A stretch of 64,000 nucleotides of DNA, from NCBI GenBank assembly GCA_050299555.1, contig JBNKWA010000076.1:1-64000 (forward strand). The letters are read 5' to 3'. The notes beneath the pieces are model-generated. The model was given only the letters and a program-made list of their open reading frames with translations, had not been told where the DNA came from and ran no database searches. The DNA comes from JBNKWA01 sp050299555. GTDB lineage: Bacteria > Pseudomonadota > Alphaproteobacteria > Rhodobacterales > Rhodobacteraceae. Below, piece after piece: positions 9,044 to 18,187 of the stretch; within the stretch, counting starts at the first letter, position 1, and every line of letters begins with the position of its first letter. The position numbers and the translations under genes are program-made.

Positions 9044-11302
9044 ATGGCTGACAGCAGTAGAACGCGCCTGCCAGTGCAGCTGATAGGCGGATGGGAAATC
9101 GGCCTGCTCGTGCTCATGGCGGTGCTTTATCTGGGCGGAGTGCTTCTCAATCCCGGTTTCTTCGGCACGTCGGATGCGCTGCAGGCGCTGCTGCGCGATT
9201 CGGCCCGGTTCGGGGTGATGGCGGTGGGCATGACCTTCGTCATCGCCAACCGCGACCTCGATCTTTCCGTCGGCTCGACGCTGGGGCTGATCGGGGTGAT
9301 CTTCTCCAAGGTCTTCGACACGGCGGGCTATGACCTGGGTGTCCTGCCGGCGATCGCCTGCTGCCTGGCGGCCGGAATCGCCATCGGCACCCTGAACGGC
9401 GTGCTGGTGACCTTTCTGCGCGTGCCTGCCTTCATCGCCACCCTGACCATGCTTCTGATCGGCCGCGGCATGGTGCTTGGCCTGACCGGCGGGCGGTCGG
9501 TCAACTATCCGCGCAAGGCCGACGGTTACGACTGGTTCTTCCGCATCGGCGAGAACAACGCGCTGGGATTCAACAACCAGATCATCATCGCGGTCATCGT
9601 GGTGGCGCTGGGGGCCATCGTGCTGGCGAAGACCCGCTGGGGCTACGAGACCCTGGCCACCGGCGGCAACGAGCTCGCCGCCGGCTATGCGGGCATCAAC
9701 ACCAACTGGGTGCGCATCCGCGCCTATATCCTGTCGTCGCTCTGCGCCACGCTGGCGGGGCTGATGACGGTGGCCCAGGACAAGGGCATCACCAGCCAGG
9801 CCGGGCTTCTGACCGAGCTGATCGTCATCGCCGCCGTCATCATCGGCGGTGCCTCGATCCTCGGCGGCCGTGGCCGGGTGCTCGGCAGCTATGTGGGCGC
9901 GATGCTGATGGCGCTGCTCTACAAGGTGCTGCGCGAGGGCGTGCCGATCATCCGCGAGGTCAAGGTCGGCGACACGATAATGCAGGTCAAGGCGACCTCG
10001 ACGCTGCCGGCCGGGGCGATCCCGGCCTTCATCGGCGCGCTTCTCATCCTTGCGGTGCTGATCGAGCCTTACGTGATCCGGCGCAAGCTGCTGCAGCGGC
10101 TGTTCGCGCGGCTGACCGGCCGGCCCGTCCCGCGTGTCTACGAGACCGGCGGCGTCGCCATCGAGGGCGCGCAGACGCGCGGCAGCGTGGTGGCGGATCG
10201 TGCGGTCACCGCCCGCGGCCTGGCCAAGTTCCTGGCCCGCCGCGATGCCCTGGCGATCATCCTGATGGTGGTGCTCTGGCTTGCCGGCTGGGCGATCCGG
10301 CCCGACTATTGGGCGGGCCTGCCGAACACCTTCGCGATCCTGCTCAACTACACCGAGGTGGCGCTTCTCAGCCTCGGGCTGACCTATGTCATCGCTTGCG
10401 GCGACATCGACCTTTCCGTCGGCGCGGTGCTGGCCCTGGCGGGGAGTGCCTGCGCCTACGGGCTGAAGGTGATGGGGCTGGATCCGGTGAGCGCGATGGC
10501 GCTGGGGCTGTTCGTGGGATTGCTCGCCGGCGGAGTGAACTCGCTGGTCACCGTCGGGCTCGGCATGCCGGCCTTCATCGCCACGCTGGGCATGTTCTAC
10601 ATGGCGCGCGGCGTCGCCTCGTGGATCGTCGCCGGCCAGCAGCTGACCGGCTGGAACGAGTCGTTCAACATGATCGGGCGCAAGGTCGGCGACATCATCG
10701 CCTATGCCGGGCTGGAGCCGGTGGGCGGGCTCTTGGGCGAGATCCTGAGCGTGGTCAGCGTGCAGACCATCTGGATGGCCGCCGTCGCCGTGATCGCCGC
10801 CCTGGTTCTGGCGCGCACGCCCTTTGGTCACAAGGTCTACGCGACCGGAGGCAACCGCCGCGCCGCCGACTATGCCGGCATCAACACCGGCAGCGTGCGG
10901 ATCCGGGCGCTGATGTTCTCGTCGCTCTGCGCCGCCATGGCCGGCTGCATCAACGTCGCCTATTTCCGCAGCTTCAACCCGGTGGCCGGCCAGTTCCGCG
11001 AGCTCGATGCCATCGCTTCGGTGATCATCGGCGGCGGCTCGATCTATGGCGGTTTCGGAACCATCATCGGCGCGCTTTCGGGCGCCGCGGTGATCACCCT
11101 GATCCGGGCGCTGATGCAGCTCAACATCGTCACCGCGTCGGGGGCGTCGTACAGCCTGCCGCAGCACTGGGTGAACAGCTTCGTCGGCGGCATCCTGATC
11201 CTGGCCGTTCTGATGGACATCTGGGTCAGGCAGGGCGGCCTTTTCGAAAGCCTGCGCCGCCGAAAACCGAAACCCGCGCCGGGAAGGACCGCCAATGCCT
11301 GA
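9044..11302 (+). CDS. Sugar ABC permease, two permease units fused in one polypeptide
   Basis: A 752-aa membrane protein made of two complete BPD_transp_2 (RbsC/FrcC-type) permeases in tandem. The first unit spans residues 10-345, the second about 395-735; each carries the same landmarks (RDLDLSVGS and GDIDLSVGA, then ATGGNELAAGYAGINT and ATGGNRRAADYAGINT, then IIGGASILGG and IIGGGSIYGG). A roughly 45-residue polar linker joins them. ABC importers of this class normally use a permease of about 330 aa as a dimer, so this chain supplies both halves as one pseudo-heterodimer. It starts after GGAGAGAG and overlaps the ATPase start by 8 bases. Confidence 0.93.
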   Translation: MADSSRTRLPVQLIGGWEIGLLVLMAVLYLGGVLLNPGFFGTSDALQALLRDSARFGVMAVGMTFVIANRDLDLSVGSTLGLIGVIFSKVFDTAGYDLGVLPAIACCLAAGIAIGTLNGVLVTFLRVPAFIATLTMLLIGRGMVLGLTGGRSVNYPRKADGYDWFFRIGENNALGFNNQIIIAVIVVALGAIVLAKTRWGYETLATGGNELAAGYAGINTNWVRIRAYILSSLCATLAGLMTVAQDKGITSQAGLLTELIVIAAVIIGGASILGGRGRVLGSYVGAMLMALLYKVLREGVPIIREVKVGDTIMQVKATSTLPAGAIPAFIGALLILAVLIEPYVIRRKLLQRLFARLTGRPVPRVYETGGVAIEGAQTRGSVVADRAVTARGLAKFLARRDALAIILMVVLWLAGWAIRPDYWAGLPNTFAILLNYTEVALLSLGLTYVIACGDIDLSVGAVLALAGSACAYGLKVMGLDPVSAMALGLFVGLLAGGVNSLVTVGLGMPAFIATLGMFYMARGVASWIVAGQQLTGWNESFNMIGRKVGDIIAYAGLEPVGGLLGEILSVVSVQTIWMAAVAVIAALVLARTPFGHKVYATGGNRRAADYAGINTGSVRIRALMFSSLCAAMAGCINVAYFRSFNPVAGQFRELDAIASVIIGGGSIYGGFGTIIGALSGAAVITLIRALMQLNIVTASGASYSLPQHWVNSFVGGILILAVLMDIWVRQGGLFESLRRRKPKPAPGRTANA

Positions 11303-12071
11303 TGCCGCGCCGCAGCCCCTGGTCGAGATGAGGGGGATCAACAAGTCCTTCGGTGCGGTGAACGCGCTGATCGACGTGAACCTGAAGATCCAGCCGGGCG
11401 AGATCCTCGGCCTGGTCGGCGACAACTCCGCCGGCAAGTCGACGCTGATGAAGATCCTGACGGGGGCCTATCACCGCGATAGCGGCGAGGTGTTCATCGA
11501 CGGAAGGCCGACCAACTTCCGCAACCCCCACGAGAGCCGCGATGCCGGGATCGAGATGATCTACCAGGATTTCGCGCTGTGCGGAAACCTCGACGTGGCG
11601 CAGAACATCTTCCTGGGTCGCTGGCCGACGCGCGGCGCGTTTGTCGACCGGCGGACCATGTATGCCCAGGCCAGCGAGGTGATGCAGCGGCTCAAGGTGG
11701 ACGTCAATTCGGTCTATCAGAAGGTCGAGAGCCTGTCCGGCGGGCGCCAGCAGTCGGTCGCGATCGCGCGCGCGATCTCGTTCGGGCCGAAGCTGATCGT
11801 GCTGGACGAACCGACGGCGAACCTGTCGGTGACCGCGACCCACCGGCTGCTGGAGACCATGGGCGAGCTGAAGGCGCAGGGCGTTGCGCAGATCATCATC
11901 TCGCACCGCCTGACGGACATCTTCGAGGTCGGCGACCGGGTGATGGTGCTCAAGCGCGGGCAGAACGTCGGCGAGCGCTTCATCAAGGGATCGACCGAGC
12001 AGGACGTGCTGGAGCTGATCATTGCCGGACAGCCGACCCATGCCGTCCTGGACGAGGTAGCCGAGGCCTGA
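11295..12071 (+). CDS. Sugar ABC transporter ATP-binding protein, single domain
   Basis: A 258-aa ATPase with Walker A GDNSAGKST, signature LSGGRQQSVAIARA, Walker B LIVLDEPTANLSV and the switch His in IISHRL. It is one nucleotide-binding domain, like FrcA, not the doubled RbsA type. The family usually has GDNGAGKST, so the Gly to Ser change is mildly unusual. It would form a homodimer under the fused permease. The start overlaps the permease stop, implying coupled translation. Confidence 0.95.
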   Translation: MPDAAPQPLVEMRGINKSFGAVNALIDVNLKIQPGEILGLVGDNSAGKSTLMKILTGAYHRDSGEVFIDGRPTNFRNPHESRDAGIEMIYQDFALCGNLDVAQNIFLGRWPTRGAFVDRRTMYAQASEVMQRLKVDVNSVYQKVESLSGGRQQSVAIARAISFGPKLIVLDEPTANLSVTATHRLLETMGELKAQGVAQIIISHRLTDIFEVGDRVMVLKRGQNVGERFIKGSTEQDVLELIIAGQPTHAVLDEVAEA

Positions 12072-12087
12072 CCGGGGAGCCGGGCCG

Positions 12088-12118
12088 GTTCCGCGGAAGG
12101 GCGATGCCCCCGCGGAAC
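12088..12118. terminator. Hairpin between convergent ABC ATPase and protease genes
   Basis: A perfect 9-bp inverted repeat GTTCCGCGG / CCGCGGAAC with a 13-nt loop lies in the 87-bp gap between two convergent genes. There is no T run on either side, so it is a weak or factor-assisted terminator at best. Confidence 0.4.
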
Positions 12119-12158
12119 GGCAATGCGCCGGCCGCGGAGGGCAGGCGAGGGCGGCGGC

Positions 12159-14156
12159 TCAGGGCCGCGCCCGCACCGTCATGGTGTCGCTGTCGGTCTG
12201 GCCGGCGCTGTCGGTGATGCTGACCCCGATCTCGTAGTTGCGGTCGTCGGCGAAGGTGATCGCGACGCTGGCCCCGACCAGGTCGGGCCGCGGCGTGCCG
12301 TCGACGGTCCATTGCGGCGTGCAGCAGCCGATGCCGTCCTCCACGTCCACCGGGCGCGCAGTCACGGTGACCGGCGTCCCAAGCGCGACGATGGGGGTTC
12401 CAAACCCGGCGCGTGGGCTGACGATCTCGACCCGCGGCGCGAAGTCGGTGCCCTGAAAGCGCTGGCGGAGGGTGAAGCGCACCGGCCGCTCGGCGTTCAG
12501 CCAGCGGATCAGCCGCGGGTTGGGAACGGTACCGGCGGGCAGGTCGCTGTCGTTGGTGGAGGCGTTCAGAAGCAGCCGGTCGCGCAGCTCGTCCACCGAC
12601 ATGGTCGGGTTCGCGGCGGCGATCAGCGCCGCGACGCCGGCGACCAGCGGCGATGCCTCGGAGGTGCCCGAGACCGTCTGAACCGGGGCGTCGGCAAGGA
12701 TGCCGGCGGTGGAGACCGGATCGGCGCCGGCGATGATCGACACCCCGGGTGCGTAGATGTCCACGGTATCGCCGTCCTGACCCGCGGTGCCGGGCAGGGC
12801 GCCGACCGCCGAGAACGCGGTGATGGTCACGTCGTTGCGGCCGATGGCGCCGACGCAGACCACGCCGCGAAGCTCGCAGGGGATGCGGCGCATGGTTTCC
12901 TGGCAGTCCGACAGCGAGGATTGCGGGCACGTGATCTGGTCGATGTCCATGCCGTCGTTGCCGGCCGAGGAGACGACCAGCGTTCCGACGCCTTCCAGCG
13001 TGGCGATGCCGGCGTCGAGGACCGCCGTCGACCAGATCCACAGGAACGGCACGTCGCCCGAGAAGCTCATGTTGGCGACGCGCGGGGCGCCGGTGACCGA
13101 CTCGGCAATGCCGGCGATCCAGCCCAGCAGCGACCACGATTCGTAGCCGTCGACGCTTTGCAGGATCATCTGCTCGGTGACCGGCCCGGCCGGCCCCGCC
13201 ATGGCGCGGACGTTGCCGAGCCGGGCGGCCATGATCTCGGAGACGTTGGAGCCGTGCCAGGGGCAGGCGAAGCCGCCCGTGCAGGTGCCGGTGCCGGGGG
13301 TGTTGACCGGGGCGCCGTTATGCTGCGGATTGCGCAGATCAACCGAGCCGTGGAAACCCTGATCCACGGTCGCCAGGGTCAGCCGGCTGGCCCCGACGGC
13401 GAAGTTGTCGCTGTCGAGGATGCCGGCGGCCTTGAGCAGGTGCCAGGCATTGGTGACGCCGATCCGCGCCACGCCGTCACCGTTGAGATAGGGCACGTCG
13501 AAGGCGTTCACGAAGCCGGTGCCGGCGGTGTTGAAGCCCTCGACCAGGATCTCGTTCTCGAGCGTGTCGGGTTGGAAGATCCAGTTGATGCCCACCATCA
13601 CCTGGCCATCGAGATGGGTGGCGAGGGCGGTCTCGAGCGTCGCCAGGGCCGCCGGCGAGGACACCTCGTAGACACCATCGAAGCGGCCCGGCGCCTCGCT
13701 GGCGAGGCGCTTGAACACGGCGCCGTCGGATCGCCGGGCGGGGTCGATGCGCACCCGCTGCAACTGGATGGCCCGGGCCGATCGCGTGCGCGGCGGATCG
13801 AGCGACAGCTTGCTGTCGGCGCGGGCGCGCAGGCCGGTGGCCGTGTCCTCGATCAGGCGGGCATCATCGGCGGCAAGGATCAGCTCGCCCTCGACGAAAT
13901 AGGCGGTGGTTTGCCCGTGCTGCAGGACGCCGACGGTGCGGGTCTTGTCGGCAAGCGCCACCCCCCCGGCCAGCTTGGCCAGCGCCGGATTGATCCGCAC
14001 GACGATGCCTTTTGAGGTAGCGGGCGCGGGTCGGGGCGCCGGCTTGCGGATGCCGAAATCGTCGAGCAGGCGCGACGGGTCCATGCGTTCCAGCCGGTTC
14101 TGTGCCGCCGCCGGCACGGCAACAAGCGCAAGGAACAAGATGACGATCCGCAGCAT
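12159..14156 (-). CDS. Secreted subtilisin-like serine protease (S8)
   Basis: A 665-aa exported subtilase. A signal peptide (LRIVILFLALVAVPAAAQ) starts at the ATG at 14156, which has GGGGG upstream; the frame continues to 14231 but adds no signal-like sequence. After a pro-region of about 240 residues the catalytic triad is Asp265 (ATVDQGF), His301 (HGSNVSEI) and Ser499 (GTSEASP, where most relatives have GTSMASP). The oxyanion Asn is likely in SSAGNDG. Paired cysteines occur around CTGGFACP and CPQSSLSDC. The last 110 residues look like an Ig-like/PKD-type domain ending in DSDTMTVRARP. Substrate unknown. Confidence 0.92.
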   Translation of the reverse strand: MLRIVILFLALVAVPAAAQNRLERMDPSRLLDDFGIRKPAPRPAPATSKGIVVRINPALAKLAGGVALADKTRTVGVLQHGQTTAYFVEGELILAADDARLIEDTATGLRARADSKLSLDPPRTRSARAIQLQRVRIDPARRSDGAVFKRLASEAPGRFDGVYEVSSPAALATLETALATHLDGQVMVGINWIFQPDTLENEILVEGFNTAGTGFVNAFDVPYLNGDGVARIGVTNAWHLLKAAGILDSDNFAVGASRLTLATVDQGFHGSVDLRNPQHNGAPVNTPGTGTCTGGFACPWHGSNVSEIMAARLGNVRAMAGPAGPVTEQMILQSVDGYESWSLLGWIAGIAESVTGAPRVANMSFSGDVPFLWIWSTAVLDAGIATLEGVGTLVVSSAGNDGMDIDQITCPQSSLSDCQETMRRIPCELRGVVCVGAIGRNDVTITAFSAVGALPGTAGQDGDTVDIYAPGVSIIAGADPVSTAGILADAPVQTVSGTSEASPLVAGVAALIAAANPTMSVDELRDRLLLNASTNDSDLPAGTVPNPRLIRWLNAERPVRFTLRQRFQGTDFAPRVEIVSPRAGFGTPIVALGTPVTVTARPVDVEDGIGCCTPQWTVDGTPRPDLVGASVAITFADDRNYEIGVSITDSAGQTDSDTMTVRARP

Positions 14157-14270
14157 GGCAACCACCCCCCGTGGAAAATCCAGATATTTCATGCGGATGG
14201 CAGGGTCGCCGCTGGCATGGCGCCTTGTCAACCGTCTAGAGGCGACGTGTGGGGGGCTTTGGGGGCCATG

Positions 14271-14924
14271 TCAGGGGCGGTCGGGCGCGATCAGCCCCAG
14301 CCCGCGCAGGTAGATGCCGACCCCGGTCTCCAGCAGTTCCTCGGCCCCGTAGGGCGACTTGCTGCCCGGCTCGCCGCGCGCGAAAAGCTCGACCACGCCG
14401 TGGCTCAGCGCCCAGATGTGGTGCGCCACCATGGTCGGCGGCGGCCGGCGATCCGGCGGCATGTTCTCGGTTATGGCCCGTGCCGCCCGTATCAGGACCC
14501 CAAAGGCCCGGTCGGCGGCGCGCTGCAAGGCGGCATTGCCGGCGATCGAAAGGCCGCTTTCGAACATGGTGATGTAGTGGCCGGGGAACTCGCGCGCGAA
14601 GGCGAGATAGGCGCGCCCCGTCGCCTCGAAGGCCGCCAGGGCCGAGGAATGGCCGCGCGCATAGGCATGTTCCATCAGGTCGGCGAAGATCTCGAAACCC
14701 TGCCGCGCGGCTTCGGCGATCAGCGCCTCTCGGTTCGGAAAATGCCGGTAGGGCGCGCCGGGGCTGACGCCCGCCAGCCGCGCCGCCTCGGGCAGCGAGA
14801 CGCCGAGGGGGCCTTTCTCGACCACCAGTTTCAGGGCTGCCTCGACAAGCGCCTGGCGCAGGTTGCCATGGTGATAGCCGCGCCGCTCGGCCCCGCCCTG
14901 GCCCCCGGGGCTATCCGGACTCAT
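14271..14924 (-). CDS. TetR/AcrR family transcriptional regulator
   Basis: A 217-aa repressor. The N-terminal helix-turn-helix (ALVEAALKLVVEKGPLGVSLPEAARLAGVS...PYRHFPNREAL, in short AARLAGVSPGAPYRHF) is at about residues 25-70, with a WHG/TetR_C_33-like ligand domain after it. It lies 12 bp after ppk2 on the same strand, so the two are probably co-transcribed. Its target is not evident; no dyad operator is obvious near the ppk2 start. Confidence 0.9.
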   Translation of the reverse strand: MSPDSPGGQGGAERRGYHHGNLRQALVEAALKLVVEKGPLGVSLPEAARLAGVSPGAPYRHFPNREALIAEAARQGFEIFADLMEHAYARGHSSALAAFEATGRAYLAFAREFPGHYITMFESGLSIAGNAALQRAADRAFGVLIRAARAITENMPPDRRPPPTMVAHHIWALSHGVVELFARGEPGSKSPYGAEELLETGVGIYLRGLGLIAPDRP

Positions 14925-14936
14925 GCCGGCGGCCGG

Positions 14937-15824
14937 TCATGCCAGCCCGAAGGTCTTGGGCGATCCGGTGAGCTTGGGGTCGGGGGCGTCTGCGGAGCGG
15001 CCGGGATAGTCGAGTGCCGTGAGCACCGCGCGGATCACCTCGAGCCGCGAACGCCGCTGGTCGTCGGATCGGACAACCGTCCACGGCGCATAGGCGTTGT
15101 GGGTGCGGTTGAACATCTCGCCGATGGCGTCGGTGTAGGCGTCCCAGCGCGCCAGTCCGTCGACGTCGATCTTCGACAGTTTCCATTGCTTGAGCGGGTC
15201 GGCCTCGCGTTCCATGAACCGGCGGAGTTGCTCGGCGCGGCCCACGGTAAGCCAGATCTTGAACAGCCGGATGCCCTCGCGCACCAGCATGGATTCGAAC
15301 TGCGGCACCTGCTCGAAGAACTGCTCGCGCTCGACATCGGTGCAGAAGCCGAAGACCTTCTCGACCACGGCGCGGTTGTACCACGAGCGGTCGAAGCAGA
15401 CGATCTCGCCCGCCGCTGGCAGGTGCTGGACATAGCGCTGGAAGTACCATTGCGTGCGCTCGGTATCGGACGGCTTGGACAGCGCCACGACCCGGGCGCC
15501 GCGCGGGTTTAGGTTCTCGGTCAGGCGCTTGATCGAGCCGCCCTTGCCGGCGGCGTCGCGGCCCTCGAAGACGATCGCGACGCGCTGTCCGCTGTCCCGC
15601 AGCCAGCCCTGCATGCGGGCAAGTTCGATCTGCAGCGGCTTGTAGGCGTCGTAGTAGTCCGACTTCTTCATCCGCTTCTGATAGGGATAGTCCGGGTTGA
15701 GGACATCGCGCTTGCCGGCATTGTCGATGGCCTTGCGTACGTCCTCGGGCGCCGCCTCGGCGAAGTAGCGCGAGATCGCGCCGTCGAACGGCTTGGGAAA
15801 CTCGATTCGGGCGTCCTTCGGCAT
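14937..15824 (-). CDS. ppk2: Polyphosphate kinase 2
   Basis: A 295-aa PPK2-family enzyme transferring phosphate between polyphosphate and nucleoside diphosphates (class I single-domain length). Seen are Walker A GRDAAGKGG (88-96), the lid arginines in LNPRGARVVAL, Walker B FDRSWYNRA with the catalytic Asp, and the C-terminal helix with WTVVRSDDQRRSR. Upstream gene of the pair with tetR. Nucleotide preference (GDP or ADP) cannot be read from sequence alone. Confidence 0.95.
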   Translation of the reverse strand: MPKDARIEFPKPFDGAISRYFAEAAPEDVRKAIDNAGKRDVLNPDYPYQKRMKKSDYYDAYKPLQIELARMQGWLRDSGQRVAIVFEGRDAAGKGGSIKRLTENLNPRGARVVALSKPSDTERTQWYFQRYVQHLPAAGEIVCFDRSWYNRAVVEKVFGFCTDVEREQFFEQVPQFESMLVREGIRLFKIWLTVGRAEQLRRFMEREADPLKQWKLSKIDVDGLARWDAYTDAIGEMFNRTHNAYAPWTVVRSDDQRRSRLEVIRAVLTALDYPGRSADAPDPKLTGSPKTFGLA

Positions 15825-16061
15825 GGTGGCGGTCCCCTTTCCAAGGCCCCGTTATAGGAAGCGCCGCGTGGTGCTGGCAAGCAAGCCACCATTGGCGGGG
15901 CGGGGGTGCGGGGATCGAACCCTGTGCGGACCGGCCTGGCGCGGGGTTGGTGCGTCCTGTCAGAGCGAAACCGGGTCAGAGTGAAGCAAACAGATCCAGG
16001 ACTTTCCCCCAAGCGATTGAGTCTGGTGCGAAAATGCCTTTCGCATTGGGTCCGGGCTTGT

Positions 16062-17087
16062 CTAGTGGCCCTCGGGGGCTGCCTGGGCATGGGCCTCGGT
16101 CGCCGGGGCCGGGGCCGATGCGGCGACATGCCGGCCGGTCAGCCGACCCCAGACCTTGGCGAAGGGGCGGAAATAGAGCACGCGGACGCTGCGCCAGGTG
16201 CCGTCCTCGTCGGTGCCGAGGCCGAAGGTGATCTCCTCCCTGCCCTTGGGGACATAGAGCGTACCGGCCGCCCAGTCCCAGAAGGCGAAGATGAACCCCA
16301 TGTTCTTGTCCCAGTGCTGCCGGGCGGTGGAGTGGTGGATCTGGTGCTGGGCCGGGCAGACGAAGATGTATTGCAGCCAGGTCGGGTAACGCAGCCAGAC
16401 ATGGCTGTGGCGCAGGTTGAAGGCGGCCAGGAAGAAGGCGGCCATGAAGACGTTCATCTCGAACAGCGTGAACATGCGGGCACCGTCGCCGGCGACATAA
16501 TCCACCAGTGCCACAACGCCGCCCAGGGTCAGCGCGCCGATGGCCGCGTCGCTCAGCTCCTCGACCGGGTGCATGCGGGCGGCGGTGATCGGGGTCATCA
16601 CCTCGGCCGAATGGTGCACCTTGTGGAACTCCCACAGGGTGGGAACCATGTGGTAGATGTAGTGCGCAAACCACAGCGCGAAATCGAGCACCACGATCAC
16701 CAGGACGGTGCAGAGGGCGGACACGGCGAATGACGGGGCCACGCCCGGGCCGGCGGGACCGAAGCCGGCCTCCAGCGCTGCCAGGGCCCAGTCGTGCACC
16801 AGGTAGGTTCCGATCGCGGCCGAGCTGAAGACGGTGGCGAACAGGATCTTGTTGACGACGAAGTAGAGGTAGTCGGCCTTGGCCGACGGATGCAGGATCA
16901 CGTCGCGCGGCAACAGCCAGCGCAGCAGGCCGCCCAGTTCCACCGCGCCATTCTTTTGCGCCTGGTTGTAGGAATATACGCCGATGGCCGCCAGAAGCGC
17001 CGTCGCCTGATAAAGCACCGCCAGCCGGTTGCTATTGTCGAAGAACAGCGCCACCGGGGTCAGCAGCGCGTCGATCAACCAATCCAT
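16062..17087 (-). CDS. Sterol desaturase / fatty acid hydroxylase family membrane protein
   Basis: A 341-aa integral membrane di-iron oxygenase of the fatty acid hydroxylase superfamily. The histidine boxes are HYIYH, HKVHH and HQIHH, with another His-rich stretch HSHVW in between. Several hydrophobic helices flank them (residues 25-40, 75-95, 125-150, 190-220). Members hydroxylate or desaturate sterols, carotenoids, fatty acids or ether lipids; the substrate here is unknown. The C-terminal 25 residues are low-complexity Ala/Pro/His. A small 7-bp hairpin (16027-16045) lies after its stop; the 237 bp to ppk2 otherwise hold nothing recognisable. Confidence 0.92.
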   Translation of the reverse strand: MDWLIDALLTPVALFFDNSNRLAVLYQATALLAAIGVYSYNQAQKNGAVELGGLLRWLLPRDVILHPSAKADYLYFVVNKILFATVFSSAAIGTYLVHDWALAALEAGFGPAGPGVAPSFAVSALCTVLVIVVLDFALWFAHYIYHMVPTLWEFHKVHHSAEVMTPITAARMHPVEELSDAAIGALTLGGVVALVDYVAGDGARMFTLFEMNVFMAAFFLAAFNLRHSHVWLRYPTWLQYIFVCPAQHQIHHSTARQHWDKNMGFIFAFWDWAAGTLYVPKGREEITFGLGTDEDGTWRSVRVLYFRPFAKVWGRLTGRHVAASAPAPATEAHAQAAPEGH

Positions 17088-17152
17088 GGGCCTGCCTGCC
17101 TCCCTTCATCGCTTGCGGGCGGCGTCACCACTCCGGGCCGTTTCCGGCCATA

Positions 17153-18076
17153 TTATGGCGCCCGGCCGATATCGGCCAGGTTGTAGGGCGTAGTCTGGTA
17201 GATTTCGTTTATCCAGTTGCCGTAGAGCAGATGCGCGTGGCTGCGCCAGCGGTTCATCGGCGGCCGGGTCGGGTCGTCGCCCGGGAAGTAGTTGACCGGC
17301 ACGTCGATGGGATTGCCCGCAGCAACGTCGCGGTCGTATTCGGCCTTCAGCGTGCCGCTGTCATATTCCAGGTGGTTGATGATGTAGAGCGCCCGCCGCC
17401 CGGGGTCGGACACCAGGCACGGGCCGGTTTCGTCCGAGGTCAGCAGCGTCTCGAGCCCGGCAACCCGGTCGATATCCTCCTGCCGCATCTCGGTCCAGCG
17501 GCTGACCGGCATCACGCAGTCGTCCGAGAAGCCGCGCAGGAACGGCGAGGTCGGTGCCAGGTTGCGGTGCCGGAAGCAGCCGAAGGCCTTGGCCGGCAGG
17601 ATGTGCTTGGGCACGCCGTGGAAATGCCACGCCATGGCCATCCCGCCCCAGCAGACGCCGAAGGTGGAATGCACGTTGGTCTGGGTCCAGTCCATCACCT
17701 CCTGAAGCTCGCTCCAGTAGGTGACGTCCTCGAAATCCAGATGCTCGATCGGGGCGCCGGTGATGATCAGCCCGTCGAAGCTTTCGCCCTTGATCTCCTG
17801 GAAGGGGCGATAGAACTCGGCCATGTGCTCGGGCGCCGTGTTGCGGGTCTGGTGCTCGGTCATGCGGATCAGGCGAAAGTCGATCTGCAGCGGCGTGGCA
17901 CCGATCAGCCGGGCGAACTGGATTTCGGTCTCGACCTTTTTCGGCATCAGGTTCAGCAGCCCGATCTTTATCGGGCGGATGTCCTGGCGCGCCGCGCGGT
18001 CCTCGCCCATCACCATCACCCCCTCGTGGTCGAGGATGTCGAAGGCGGGCAGGTTTTCCGGCAGCTTGATCGGCAT
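17153..18076 (-). CDS. metA: Homoserine O-acetyltransferase (MetA family, acetyl type)
   Basis: A 307-aa MetA-family enzyme activating homoserine for methionine synthesis. The nucleophile is Cys142 (FGVCWG), with the catalytic Glu in NHLEYD and His in WRSHAHL. Residue 111 is Glu (GAPIEHL); in this family Glu at 111 marks acetyl-CoA use and Gly marks succinyl-CoA use, so despite the name this should be an O-acetyltransferase. The upstream region has no good Shine-Dalgarno and no SAM riboswitch that I could recognise. Confidence 0.95.
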   Translation of the reverse strand: MPIKLPENLPAFDILDHEGVMVMGEDRAARQDIRPIKIGLLNLMPKKVETEIQFARLIGATPLQIDFRLIRMTEHQTRNTAPEHMAEFYRPFQEIKGESFDGLIITGAPIEHLDFEDVTYWSELQEVMDWTQTNVHSTFGVCWGGMAMAWHFHGVPKHILPAKAFGCFRHRNLAPTSPFLRGFSDDCVMPVSRWTEMRQEDIDRVAGLETLLTSDETGPCLVSDPGRRALYIINHLEYDSGTLKAEYDRDVAAGNPIDVPVNYFPGDDPTRPPMNRWRSHAHLLYGNWINEIYQTTPYNLADIGRAP

Positions 18077-18187
18077 GGCGGGATTTTCGTGAAAACTGCG
18101 TCAAAGAGCACAGTCACATAGACGCAAGCCTTTGTCCCCGCAAGGACCGGACGTATCCTCGCGCCGGGGTTTAGCACGGAGGGGGAG

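Noticed and set aside
15905..15930. T-arm-like GGGTTCGATCCCC on the minus strand, possible tRNA
   Set aside because: Only three pairs of the T stem form, and no acceptor, D or anticodon arms could be built around it.
18077..18187. SAM riboswitch upstream of metA
   Set aside because: A GCTAAA occurs, but the SAM-II stem and its spacing are missing and it sits too far from the start; no other SAM aptamer core was recognised.
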